A stretch of 64,000 nucleotides of DNA, taken from positions 80,877,748 to 80,941,747 of the forward strand of contig NC_133935.1 of the NCBI RefSeq assembly GCF_031877795.1, written 5' to 3'. A program made the translations under genes and the position numbers. Positions 13,472 to 39,525 of the stretch are shown here, piece after piece. This DNA comes from Strix aluco. Taxonomy: Eukaryota > Chordata > Aves > Strigiformes > Strigidae. How positions within the stretch are numbered: the stretch's first letter is position 1; the number at the start of each line of letters is the position of its first letter. The notes under the pieces are model-generated. The model saw only the letters and a program-made list of their open reading frames with translations, had not been told where the DNA came from and made no database searches.

Positions 13472-15770
13472 CTAATACACATAAACTTTCACTTTATGGA
13501 CTTCTTTGTCTTCGCATTCTCTTTGCTTATCATAATAATAGAACGTATTGTCCCTTCTCTGAAGTTTCTTAACAAATCCAGTTTCTGGCCAACACTCTAC
13601 CTATGAACAGAATAAAAAGGATATACATTCACCTGAACATGCTCACATTAAATTATGTTTGTGCATTATATTGCAAAGAATACAGGGCATACTTCCATGG
13701 GAAAACCTTGTTTGCATCTAAACACTGCTTTGCTATTAATTTGCTTAACTTTAAAAAAAAATATTAAGAACAAGATGTCAGAAACCAGTTTTCTGGTCTA
13801 GTATAAAGAATTATGTGATCAGAAAAGTCTAGAAATAAGGATCTAAGAATATCTGATAGAATAATTTAAAAAGTGGACTAGTCAAAGCTTTTAAAATACC
13901 TCATTTAGGAATAAAACATTGATGCTACTCAGTTATTCAGTAATCGGAGAGGCTGAAAGATTCCACTTCTCTAAGACCGAAACACACTTAAAGGTTTCTT
14001 CAGGATCCTTCTGACCATGAAAAATGTGATTTTCATTAGCAATTTCATAAAAATAAAGTGAGCTATATGCATCATAGTCTCAAAGACAGCAGGGTCAGTC
14101 CTGCAGGAAACCAGCACCACCCTGGTGCTCTTCACTGTTCCACAGTGTGAAGCTTTAAACTAAAAGCTCAAGCACTTGAACGTACAACAGCTTTATGGTT
14201 TTAGTAGCTATCTGCAGCCTGAACACCTATGACTACTTCTGATCAAACTGAACCTTAAAAATCAGGTAATAAGGATCTTATTTCTCCTCCAGGCAGGGTT
14301 GACAATAGGACGTCAAACTAGAGCATTCTCTAATTGGAGAGTCCCAGAAGTGGTAGTTTCGTCACTTAACTTACTATTTAAGGTATACAGCTGAGTTATT
14401 TGCAATCTCTGTCTAAACATAACAGCCTTAATATTCATTCTACCTATGCTATAATTGCATCTGCGTTATGGAAACATAATATGGAGTAAACAAGACATTT
14501 CAAAATGTGTACGTCAAAAGAGAATCACTGCCAGATCCTGGCAAGTTTGAACAGAATGCACGCTCATTTTACACTAAGTGGTGTTACTTTAACTAAACTA
14601 AACTAAACAGGGTTTAATTGTCTATGGTTATGTCCTGCCATAAATCTTAAACAGACTGATCCTACCACACTAATTACAGGATTTCCTTTTGCACAGTTAA
14701 AGGAATTTACACCACAGCCTTTGTAGCAGTATCCAAGCACATGACAAAATAATAAACTGCATCTTACTATGCACATCAACGTTTTGTTTTGGTTTGAGTT
14801 AACTGGTTGAGGTGTGACTTTCTTAGGAACATTCTGCTCTTTCTTATGTGCACAGCAGGTTAAGATCTTTTAAAAGTGGATTTTTCATGCTATATATGCT
14901 GCTTTGGAAGATGAATTACAGTTCTCTAATAAAGACAATATGTTGTTTGCTGTATTAACCTCTTGGCTGATATTTTGAATCTCAAGTAGCCACTGATTAT
15001 TTGGCCATTATTCATTAGCTCATTTGATGTGCCACCAACTGTAGTGAGCAGAGGACCAAGTCTGCGATGTTCTCAGTTGATAAAAGCCTGGGTCACAACT
15101 CCCCACAGCTGGCATCAAATATTTCTGTTGTGGACATCTTCAGTAGAAGCCAAGTTCTGAGTGTGCACAAAGTCTGATTATGCCGCCACGCAGTTTGACT
15201 GTAAAACTGAAGTCGGTAGCAATGACACAGGACTGACTCCCTGGACAAGGCACAAGTTTCACATCAGGTCTGTTGCCAGAGCAATGGGGAAACTCCACAG
15301 AGAACTCACTCTGATATATTCCTTTCCTCAAACCTGATTTATTCTTTTATGTAGCAGCTACATCTATGCAAAGAAATGTATAATGCTTCTAAATATATAA
15401 AAGAGGAGGAACAAAACCACAGGCTGGGTAGTGTTTCTGTTTCACTTCCGTGAAATAAGTTATTTTACAAAGTTAATAACAGCTCAAGAATTTAAGTCAG
15501 ATCTGGGAGAAAACAGCTGTATCAGAAACTAGACTAAAAGAAAGGAAATAAGCAGCACTTCAATTTTTATTTAATTGTTTAACATAAGACAGAAGATTGA
15601 AGTAATAACTCTTGCAGAGTTCCAAATCTTACCATGTCAACTTGTTTTACTTGTTTATATTCGATCTCATCTCTGTATCCAGCTTGCTGAAATCTGTATA
15701 AGTTCTCTACATCATCTGACCATTTTTTGGCATGATACATAGATTTCGGGTTGATGTCAGCTTCAGCCAT
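13472..15770 (-). CDS. MEIG1: MEIG1, meiosis/spermiogenesis-expressed protein 1, complete in two coding exons
   Basis: Coding exons are 15633-15770 and 13472-13600. They join in phase (ATG|GTA; donor gtaaga, acceptor catag) to give 88 residues, the length of mammalian MEIG1. The first exon opens [10 protein letters not shown] and contains [20 protein letters not shown], the family hallmark. The second holds [20 protein letters not shown] and ends in KVHKV-like basic residues before VYVY. The start is the first ATG after an acceptor at 15795-15796, so a short 5' UTR piece shares this exon. From family knowledge, MEIG1 is a small cytoplasmic adaptor that works with PACRG and SPAG16 on the manchette in round spermatids and is needed for flagellum assembly. 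It lies head to head with DCLRE1C and shares its CpG island. A polyadenylation signal follows at 13407-13412. Nothing in the reading frame looks damaged. Confidence 0.96.
13601..15632 (-). other. MEIG1 coding intron
   Basis: The intron has donor gtaaga (at 15632) and acceptor ag (13601-13602). I see no CR1 or LTR copy and no internal ORF of note. Confidence 0.85.
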
Positions 15771-18275
15771 GGCTCCAGAAGCTTCACACTTTTTCCTGAA
15801 ATTAGATTTTAAAAAATTAAACAGAGAAGACAGAAGCAAGCGATTTTGTTAGGGACATATAGAAATGGGTAGAACAAAAACTAAAAATAGAGGAATTACA
15901 GACAGTACAATATTATCTTCCACTCAAAGTCCGAGGTTGAAAAAGAAAAACTTTATAAGCAGTTGGAATCAAATTAAATGCGCTACTTGATCTCAGACAA
16001 ACCCAACTCACCTATACTCCTATATACACCTCTACATCTTGACTCAACCTACCTAAAATTTCTTTGTGCATATTGATGCATTTAAAAAAAACCCCAAACA
16101 GTATTTTTTTTAAATTTCACATCTTCACAGTGGCTATCCCTCTGGGGCAGGCAGTTTTTCAGGTTTTTCTTTCTTCCTACTGAAGGGACACCAAACTGGG
16201 AATCAACAAATGAAGAGCTGGGCTGTTACTGAAGAACAGCAGACACTCAGAGTGGGAGAGGAGGGGAAAGGAGAAGAGCACTGCCAGTCACATAGGCACA
16301 GTGGAGATGGCAAAGAAGTCTTAAGAAATAAACTGGGTAAGGAGACAAGGCACACAACCTACCCAAATTCATCCTATTCTACCTTTGCCCAATCAAAATC
16401 TGCATTGTCTGCCACTGACTTCCTCCTCACACAAACCCCATTTGTTCAATCTGCTGAGAAACAGTAAATAGGTTAATCAACTGCTAAACCTGACCACAGC
16501 AGAACTGGGACAAGATGAAACTCAAACTGTAAAAAAAAAAAAAAAATTTAAATAAAATAAGCGATAAAAAATATTGTGAAATCAGTGGAAACTCACTAGG
16601 GATGGATTTGAACTATATTTTAAAAAAAAAGAGTCATTTGACTTCTACCTTATATCTGAATTTCACTGTATTTGCTTTCTTGAGTGTCTTATTCTGCTAC
16701 TAAAACAGAAATTTATGTTGCTTCTGCAAGCAAAACACACAGAACACTATCATGTCTAGCAGATATGATGAGAAATTAGTCCTTTCCTAGTTTTGTAATG
16801 TCACCAAGCTTCAGTTTCATAATTAAGAAGGTATCTTCAAAGAAGAAAATGCTTCTGGATTTTGTAGTGAGAGGATGAACACAGTCTCACTCCCTGTGGG
16901 TAGTATGCTGCCTCCAAATCCTGCACACAGAGTAAAATTTCTTTACTTACTGAGTTCCAATATCAAATGAGAGCTTGAAAAGTTGAATGCTGATATCTTA
17001 TCAAATGCACAGATGCCCTTAGTTAGGCATAAAAGGAGGGGAAAAAAATCACAGCATACAAATCTTTGGGAAAATTATATCAAGAATTATTTTTTTCATA
17101 ATGTGGAAATAGCAGAAGTCTGCACCTCTGTCATCTAACTGTATGAGAACCACTAGCACACAAAGAAAGGGCCTTTTATCTCTTACTGCATAGACTTTAA
17201 GATCAATAAAAATATGCACAAGGGCTCATTTCTGGCAACACTAAACTATTTCTTGCAGTTCAGCACCCCAAACATTCTTTTACCAGGCTCTGCAGCATTT
17301 TGTAATTGAAGGCAATCATTTATTAAAAAAAAAAAAAAAGTATTTTTCCCACACAAATTATGAGGTGCCCAATACAAATTAACATGATAAACATATATCC
17401 TTATTTTAAATATTTAGTGTAGTCATTGAGATATCTATCTCAACATCATTTTTTTCCTCCCTTGCTGCAAAGGGCTCTTTTGTAGCCATTACAGAATTTT
17501 TCATGCCCTGTATATGCTCATCAATGTTTGATGAGAACTGTTGTCAATCTGGGACTTTAGACAGTCAATATAATTAGAAATAACATTAGATCTTAATAAA
17601 TGCTAAACTATAATGAATTTAAGTGCCTTATGATAACTTATGTGTTACTAGTGTTAAGTATTTCTTTATTGATGTACTGAATTCATCTAATGTACGTGTT
17701 TCTTCAAGACATCTAGATATCCGTGACACTTCCTGAGTCACCATTAATTCAGATGGCTAGTCCACAAGCATTCCTGTTCAAAAAATATACATAAAAGTCA
17801 TATAAAAGTGTCAGTTGGTTACTTCAGATAATAAAGGCACCATCCTGATATTTTTAGTCTGCTATTTAAGCCCTTTAAAAATAGTACTCTTTGTCTATTG
17901 TAGTGCCTCTGAGTTCCAGGCATAGATCTGGTTTCATTGTACAAGAGCACGAGACGAGCTGTACTCCAGACAGCCGACAATTCAGGGAAGAGACAAAAGA
18001 CAGCCCACAGATATAGACAAATGAAAGAATGCAAGAGAATGGCAAGAAAAGATTCACCATAATACGAACATTTTTCATTTAAAGTGAATTGTTAAACAGT
18101 GAAGTGGACTTTTCTAAGACAACAATGTTTGCCTACTCTTAGGGGAAATAGTAAGATTTCATATACCTCTGTTTTGGCTTTAGGAAAACATTTTTTTAAT
18201 GTCAACCATAGCACAATTTCTATGGAATCCTCACTAGCCTGGGCTTGCATATGGTAGTTATATGCCTATATAAGT

Positions 18276-19520
18276 TGTGAGGGTATGTGGGAGGAGACAT
18301 CTGCTCCTTTAAGGGCATGTGGTCAAGGACCTTTTTCAATGCAACAAGCGATAACAAGAAAGGGAGGAAGTCATAAAACAAGAACATATGGGGACACAAA
18401 TCTGACCAGTAAATTATGAGGTGATGAAAACCAAACTTGGTCAGTCACACTAATTGATGGGGGCATGTGGGAGTGTGAGAATGTTTGTTCCAGCAAGGTT
18501 ATCTGATCGGGGACCTTGTCAGTTGGGAAACGAACGGAAAAAGGGGAAACCAGAAAGAAAATATACAGAGACACAGACCTGACAAAACAAACATAGAGAC
18601 CATGACAAGAAACAAACCTCACCACTCACACTAATTGACGTGCTGTCAAGAAACTATAGGCGCCACTTCCAGAAAGATTAACCAGGACTGCGCCACTGGT
18701 AAGACTGTAAACCAGGGGGACCCCAGACTCGGAGGGGTGCAGGAATAGAGCTGTGCAAACCCATGAGGGATGTGCAGGGGAAGGGGAGCAGGGAGGAACA
18801 AAGTTGGGAATAGACAGAAAGGAGTATAAAAGAGGCTGCTTGTGTGCAAAACACGGCCAGTCAGTACACTGCCCGGCTGAGCCCTGCGCCTGATCATCAC
18901 AGTCTATCCTATCTTCTTATATCTTCTTATTAAATATTTTCTTAACTATCTCTCTGTGTAATCTTGCTCTCTGTCCCGTGTGTGTGTGTGCTGCAAGGAC
19001 TAAGTGCCAGCTACTGGTGAGACCCGTGTGTGTGCGTGAAAACTGGTGCCAGCTCCTGGATTCAGACCAGGGGTTTGGGTGCCCCTGGCCTTTGATGTCA
19101 GCTGCTGGAGCGAGTGGACGTCTTTAACTTCCAGCCACTGGAGCAGGAATGGTACGTGTCCTGAAAAATCAGCTACTGGGGGAGGGCTGGCATGAGTGAG
19201 GGGCTCTGTGCCAGCGCTTGGAGCAGGACTGTGGGTGACAGCCTGTGTGCCTGGTGCTGGCTGCTGGGGAGGAGGGGTGTCTGTATCTTCCCAGTCCAGG
19301 TATTTGTGGGGTGCATATCCATACTCACTAGCAAACTTTAAGCTGGACTAGCTGGTGAATAGGGGGACCTCTGGTCCATGCCAGGATATCAAGCATGCGA
19401 GGGGTGGGGGCGTGCTGGTACACCCAAGGGAACTTGTGAATGTGGAGTGCATGAGGGATGAGTGTGTGAGTACATGTTTGCTAGTGAGCATCAAGCTGGA
19501 CTAGCAGGCAAGTAGGGTAT
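18276..19520 (+). mobile_element. LTR-like element with internal tandem repeats
   Basis: It opens with two diverged tandem copies of about 180 bases (18281-18458, 18459-18640), each ending CTCACACTAATTGA or close to it. A TATA box follows in GGAGTATAAAAGAGGC (18820s), then a polyadenylation-type ATTAAA (18929-18934) and a GT-rich run near 18980. Next come about seven degenerate units built on GCCAGCTACTGGAGCAGG. At the right end are two copies of an AGCTGGACTAGC block. The order of TATA, then polyadenylation signal, suggests a retroviral LTR with repeat expansion after it. Neither end is fixed. Confidence 0.55.
19005..19290 (+). repeat. Degenerate minisatellite-like array
   Basis: Units of roughly 35 to 50 bases each contain a variant of CAGCTACTGGAGCAGG: GCCAGCTACTGG, GCCAGCTCCTGG, GTCAGCTGCTGG, CCAGCCACTGG, TCAGCTACTGG, GCCAGCGCTTGG and GCTGGCTGCTGG. 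Spacing and filler vary. Confidence 0.6.
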
Positions 19521-19985
19521 CTATGAACCAGGCAAAGGGGCCTGGAATCTGTGCCAGGGTGCTGGGCAGACAGAGAGGCTGTGCTTGTGAACCTACAGAG
19601 TGGTATGTGTATGCCTGCACTAGTGAACTGTTATCGCTGCCAGCCAAAAGGAGGAAAGGCACTTATCTGTGTTTATGTTTTATGCGAGTCCTGTATATAG
19701 GTGCCGTTGAGGGCAACGCCTCATCTGTGGCAGCTTGTGTGACCAGCCATGTCTGTAACACACACTCAACTTGTTACTGGTTGAGCCTGCAAATGGAAAA
19801 GCAGCAGCTGCATCCCTCAGCCCAGGCAGAAACCCCAAGGTCTCCGGGCAGGAGAGCGGCTGGACCAGAGTGGCTGGAGATGGCCACACTTCCTAGATCA
19901 CTTAACACGAGTCAGCATACACGGGACCTGTTTGGGGTCCTAGAAGAGTCAGTAAGAGATTTCCAGTGACTTCCACAGACTTTAC

Positions 19986-20200
19986 CTGAGAGCTTCTTGT
20001 ATTTGCCAAGGCGTGCGGGCAGATGTCTAGGCCCTGGCCTGAGTCACCGCTGTGACCGTCACCCCACCCTGTTCCCACCGCCATCGCCGCAGCCCGGCCG
20101 CCCAGCCCTTAAGACGACCCACCTCGGTACGAGGGCCGTAAAATGGGGACTGTTCCCAGGTCGGGCGGCGCGGAGCCGCCACAGCGCGATGGCGGCGGTC
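19986..20200 (-). other. Candidate MEIG1 noncoding first exon
   Basis: This GC-rich stretch ends on the minus strand in a near-perfect splice donor (CTCAG|GTAAAG). It sits 200 to 400 bases from the divergent DCLRE1C start codon. It would supply a 5' UTR to MEIG1, whose coding exon begins after an acceptor 4.2 kb away. The upstream limit of the exon is a guess. Confidence 0.35.
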
Positions 20201-20242
20201 TCCCCTCACGCGCCAGCGGCCGCCGCCGAGCGCTGTTGCTAG
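20189..20242 (+). CDS. Candidate upstream ORF in the DCLRE1C leader (17 codons)
   Basis: An ATG in strong context (GCGATGG) opens 17 codons, MAAVSPHAPAAAAERCC, then TAG. It ends 158 bases before the DCLRE1C start and is in the same frame as neither exon 1 nor any longer product I recognise. It matters only if DCLRE1C transcription begins upstream of 20189, which the sequence does not show. If so, it could lower translation of Artemis by capturing ribosomes. Confidence 0.3.
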   Translation: MAAVSPHAPAAAAERCC

Positions 20243-20400
20243 GCACCAGCCGCCGGTGCCTCCTTAAGGAGCCGTTCCCGCCTCTCCCGCCGCGCATCTG
20301 ATAGGCTGGCAGGAGGCGGTTCCGCCTCGCGATTGGCTGAGGGCCGGGGAGGCGGGGCCGCGGCGGGGAGCGTGGCGGAAGCGGCGCGTCGTTCGCCGCC

Positions 20401-34746
<14,346 letters not shown>

Positions 34747-36185
34747 AGGCGGGTATAGCTGATTACATCATGATAACAAATACTGGAATTGGTTTATTAA
34801 ACTCTGAATTACTTTTCTCTTTAGTGCTGCAGCTGTGCTAATTCATGCATCTTTTTCAGAAATATCTTACTGTCAGAACTAGGAATTTGCAGCCCGTCTA
34901 ACGTCATTGTTCCTTCCGTGAAATGCTGAAAAGGAAGGATTTCTAGGAGGGACTGTAAAAGCCTTCTATCTCCCAAGGTTCAGTTCTCTGGGACTGTAAG
35001 TAGACAAAAAAGGGACCAGGCAAAACTAAGGGTGGAACACTAAATGAAATTTAGTGTTTCTCTTTATCATGAGCTCTAAGAGTTTGATATATATGTGATC
35101 TCAGGTTTTAATATAATACACCACATTTTTAACTGCAGGGAGGAACACATCTTTCAGGAATGACCATGCAAACAATGCAATAGTTGCACTTTGACTTTAA
35201 TCCTGAGTTTTCACTGCAGTTGTTTTTAAAAAATTCTCAGATAATTACTGAGAATTGGTTTGGGGTTTTTTTTAAATCAAATTGTTCTTTTTAAGCAGCC
35301 TCTCTTTACACTTTACTCTGAGCAAGTGTTGTCATCTGATTTTAACTCCTGAATGAGATGCTGTACACCCCTGTCTGGTTTAATCTAACTCATTGCAAAC
35401 AACTTGTCATCAAGTTCCTCCGTGTTTTGGTTTGTTCTGAATTGTTTTTCAGAATGAACTTAAACATAAAGAACAACTTAAAAATAAAATCCTGTGGCAG
35501 GTGGTTCCAAAGCCACCAGCCCTAGCCTGCTCTGGAGGTGAACTCGCAGCAACAGAAGTAAACCTGTTGTCCCAGACAGGTTGTTGTTACTCAAGGCTCT
35601 TATATTACCAAATTTCACCTCTTCTGCAACATTCTGCTGATGTCACTGAATTCAGACATGTTTAGATTTCTTTTTTAAATAAAGACAATTGATTCTCCAT
35701 GCATCTGTGCCAACATAACTCTTTGCCAAAATTCTTAGCTTCTAAAATGGAAATGCAAGTCAGGTTTTTGCTAAACTGCAGTGCCTACAAAAATGCCTAA
35801 ACAGCAGAAGTCATCTAAAAATCCATGAGGTTTCTGCTCCATGTGGTCTTAAGCCCCAAAGACTTAAACAGATGTTTAGTATGACAGCTCTCCCCTCTGA
35901 GTATGTCTCCAGTCTTTCTGCTGTCTTTAGCGATACATACAGCCAGCATTCTGCTGTTGGGAACAGGGAGGGGGCAGAAGAAAAAAAATTGTTACCGTCT
36001 ATGTATGGTTTTGAGGATATTCAAGTCAATGTATTTCTCCACTGTCACCTTGCCCACTCTGTTCCTGGGATTTGTTAACATAATTTCCAAATGTGGTCTA
36101 TCAACTTTTTTTTTAACAAGCTCGAGTGAGAGAAACTGCTGTTGTAATTACCTCTGTGAATAAAGTCATACAGAGCAGAATTTCT
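34747..36185 (+). other. DCLRE1C 3' UTR with candidate polyadenylation signals
   Basis: No coding signal follows the stop. AATAAA hexamers occur at 35483-35488, 35678-35683 and 36159-36164. The last lies in a context (GTGAATAAAGTC) typical of a used site. The choice among them needs transcript data. Confidence 0.55.
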
Positions 36186-39100
36186 TCTGCTGGCCTGTTT
36201 CCTTAACTGCATTATACATGTAAGTTCAGGGTTGTGTTTACAGGGTGCTTAAATATACAGGAACCCAGTCTGCTTTAGACAAGTTGACAGCGTAAATTTA
36301 TACGAGTTCTTACCAGCCATAAACTGAAGAGGAAGCACATGACTTCCTCATGCTTACTCGACTACAGTCCTTATGCTGCTAGAAAATTTGGGTACAGGTC
36401 AGGAATTAAGAGGTGGCAGGCTTAAAGCAAATTCTACTGCTCCAGCTCCAGCTAATTTTAACAGGCTAAGATTTCTTTTTTGTTAAGAATGACAACAACA
36501 AGAGAAAAACTAAATTTAATTTATTTTATCAAAAACTATAGGAAGATAGCAATACTAGAGATCACACATTATGAAAAGAAAATGTTCCTGAGCTTACAAA
36601 CTGCATATTCTAATGTACACAGTCCTAAAACATACATTAGAAATAACCAAAAGACTGACTTAACTTTGAGATTAAATAAATAGACAATAGCTTTTCTTAC
36701 AGGTGAGCTTGCAGCTTTAGTTTTGCTACCAAAAAAAACCCCCCAAAATTAAACCCAATAAAAAAGAACAGCTAGAGGATAGATCACAGGTTACCAGTCT
36801 CCAAGAAGTGCATGTACACAACTGAAGTGGTGGCCGTGATGATGCTAACAGACCGCAAAGCGAAACAAAGGCAGAAGCTAGGCTGGTTTAGGCTCCTTAA
36901 GGAATTGAAAATAAGCTCTGTCTCCTTTTTCCATTTGGCAATTTTCCCCCCAAACTCATAAAAAGAGCAAAAAAAGTTTTAAAAGTGACACGGTGTCCCA
37001 TTAAGCTAATTTAATGACTGCAATCCAAATGTGCTGTGAATATGTAAATACAAAATACTGTTCAAGGCTCTAAATTGGTAACTGGATACATGGGTTTACT
37101 TCAAATAAACACAAAATACTGTTACCTCCCAGAACATAAATTAACGGTCCTTTATTTATCGCCCGCGAGGTAACGCACATATCCTTAAAGAACAGCAGTG
37201 TTATTCCAGTGCTGGTGGTAACATACACTGCGCCTTGGGGAAAAGGCAGACACTGAACTCAAGTACAACTAAGACTTTTATCTTTGAAAATGCATTTACT
37301 TGCGATATTTAAATGAAACTGTGCATGAACACAGATAAACAAAAAGAGTGTCGAACCAGCCCTGTGCCTTCTTGCACAGGAGAGGCCAGAGAAACCGATT
37401 TGTTCAGGAATCCGCTTCTTGCCACAGCCACCCTCGCCATCCTGTACCCACAGGAAGGCCGCAGACTGCCGCGGATTAAGGAGCCGGAGGCTGCAGATTC
37501 CATCCGCGTGGAATGCATCGCTGAACCGGGCTACATGCAAGAGAAAGCACTAATGACTCCAAGTGGTGTAAGAGCATTTGGAGTTTGTTAACATTAAAGC
37601 TCCATATTCCACTTCAAATTTATATTAAAAAAAAAAAAATTAAGAGATGGGGCATGGTAAAAGTCGACTAGATTCAGCATTTATCCAAGTGCGTGGGTAT
37701 AGGTGAGCCTAGTAACGTCAAATACTTTTAAATCTAAGCAAACTTTTTCATTAAATAATATAAAGTATCTATTTCAAGGTGTATCTTTGTATTGTAGATT
37801 ACAAAACTTACCAGCGCTTTCAGTGGCCCACACTCCTCACCCCACCTGTGAAACTGATTTTGGCTAGTAGCATATAAAATTTCACTTTCTGCCAAAGAGC
37901 CGGATCTTCAGTGCAAATGCAACTGTGCTTCTTAATGAACAACCAACCTGTACTATCCTTTGAAACACTCTTTTTGGAGTGCTAGTAATTAACGTGAAAT
38001 TTAAGGCATTTTCTAACAAATTAAGTAAACTGTTACATGCCGGGAACTCTACTTCATTCACCTGAGCCAACAGCTGTGCACCTTATAAAGGTAACTAGCT
38101 GACCTATGATACATAGCTAGCATCCATTTATGAAGCATCCATTTATGGAGCATTTTATTCTGCCTGACCCTATCAACATTTACATGATTTGTAAGCAATA
38201 TGCAAGTTTCACAAGCTTTTAATCCATGAGAATAAAGCACTTAGATTATCCCTGGAGCATGGACCTTGGCTTTAACTCCACTTATAACCTACCTCAACTG
38301 CTCTTCAGTGTTTCTGAAGCCAAGTAAAACTTAGCATACGTTATGAATAGCTTGAGACAACTTTAAGATGATCAGGACAAAAAAAAAAAAAAAAAGACAA
38401 GTAGCTGAAGAACAGTACATTTCTCAGCCTTTACATTCAAGAACATCTTACAAATGTCTACAGCAAATGGGTAAACTCCCCCCTAGTCTAACTTCACTGA
38501 AGTTAACATTTTTGCAACAAGAAAAAAGTCCTAGTATCTTAAAAGTCTGTCACTAGATAAAAAAAGTCACAGTATGTAAAAAACTTAATCAAGAACAGTT
38601 GTGAATACAAATCAATTCCCAGGGTATTTTTGCACCTACAAGATAAGTGAGCCTATCTCCGTAATACATTGGCTTTGTTAGACAATGGGCTGCTCTCCCT
38701 ATTCTTTTGTTTCCAAACTGTAGCCAGTGATTAGTTTCAGCAATGACCGCCAAACTTCTGCAATGAAAACAAACAGCGCACGGTACTACCGACAGTCACA
38801 AATTCTCTGCAGGCCTCCTACAGCATCCTAACTACAAATCAGAACATAACTGAAAAAACTTCTATGTGTAAAACTTCTAAATAACATAACATCGGCTAAA
38901 AACGTTTGAGACCTTGACCTTACATCTGGAATCTGCTAAAACCAATTACTTTACTTGCGTGGAGTTCATTGGACATTTTACAATTTGTGTTCCAGTGAAC
39001 CTTCATTTAGACACAGTCTGACGGCTGTCCTTAATCCTTCACTCCTTCACAGCAATGTTATTGCTGATCTCTTGAAGCTTTTCTTTATACATCAAAGAAG

Positions 39101-39525
39101 CAAAAGAACTGTCAGCTATGATTTAGGACTCGGATCAAATGCCTCCAGACTTTTCAAGGTATAAAAAAATACATAACATCACTTCATCCTACTGAAACCA
39201 GCTCCTAAAAGGCCTATGGCTGTAAGCTCACACTCAAATATTCAAATCAACGTACATTTTAAAGAGTTTTCTTAGCATACATTTTACTGCTTCCTAAATA
39301 AGAGTTCTAGAAAAAACAACTTTTAATCCCTGTTATCAGTTCTGTATTTGTCTGAAACACTACATCTCTTTGGCCAATGCCATTTCAATTACAAATGTAA
39401 TGCTTTGTTTTCACTGTACTTATTTACATTAGATTTCAGAATACTTGAATATATGTGTGAAAGAAGAGTCTTCTTAAAACACATTTAAAAGAGAACAAAG
39501 TACTTGTGACTTTGGATACCCGAAC
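36186..39525 (-). other. SUV39H2 3' UTR region and gap to DCLRE1C
   Basis: There is no gene between the two stop codons. Minus-strand AATAAA candidates for SUV39H2 are at 38154-38159, 37151-37156 and 36520-36525. The last would leave only about 350 bases to the final DCLRE1C signal at 36159. Short A runs occur near 37.62 and 38.38 kb. I see no CR1 or LTR here. Confidence 0.5.

Larger units (their letters stand above)
15795..19986 (-). other. MEIG1 5' intron, inferred, with an LTR-like repeat inside
   Basis: The acceptor at 15796-15797 (TTTCAG, minus) precedes the coding exon. In the shared CpG island a strong donor CAG|GTAAAG reads on the minus strand, with the exon ending at 19986. The two ends make a plausible 4.2 kb intron in the 5' UTR. 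The inside holds short ORFs without recognisable homology, A-rich runs near 16.53 kb and 17.33 kb, and the LTR-like element at 18276-19520. The pairing of donor and acceptor is inference; no transcript was available. Confidence 0.4.

Noticed and set aside
15579-15632. C-terminal extension of the MEIG1 first-exon frame
   Set aside because: It is intron read-through past a good donor (gtaaga). The true continuation is the exon at 13472-13600.
19523-19969. 148-codon plus-strand ORF
   Set aside because: It begins at the edge of the LTR-like element and runs into the promoter region, with no domain and no splice support.
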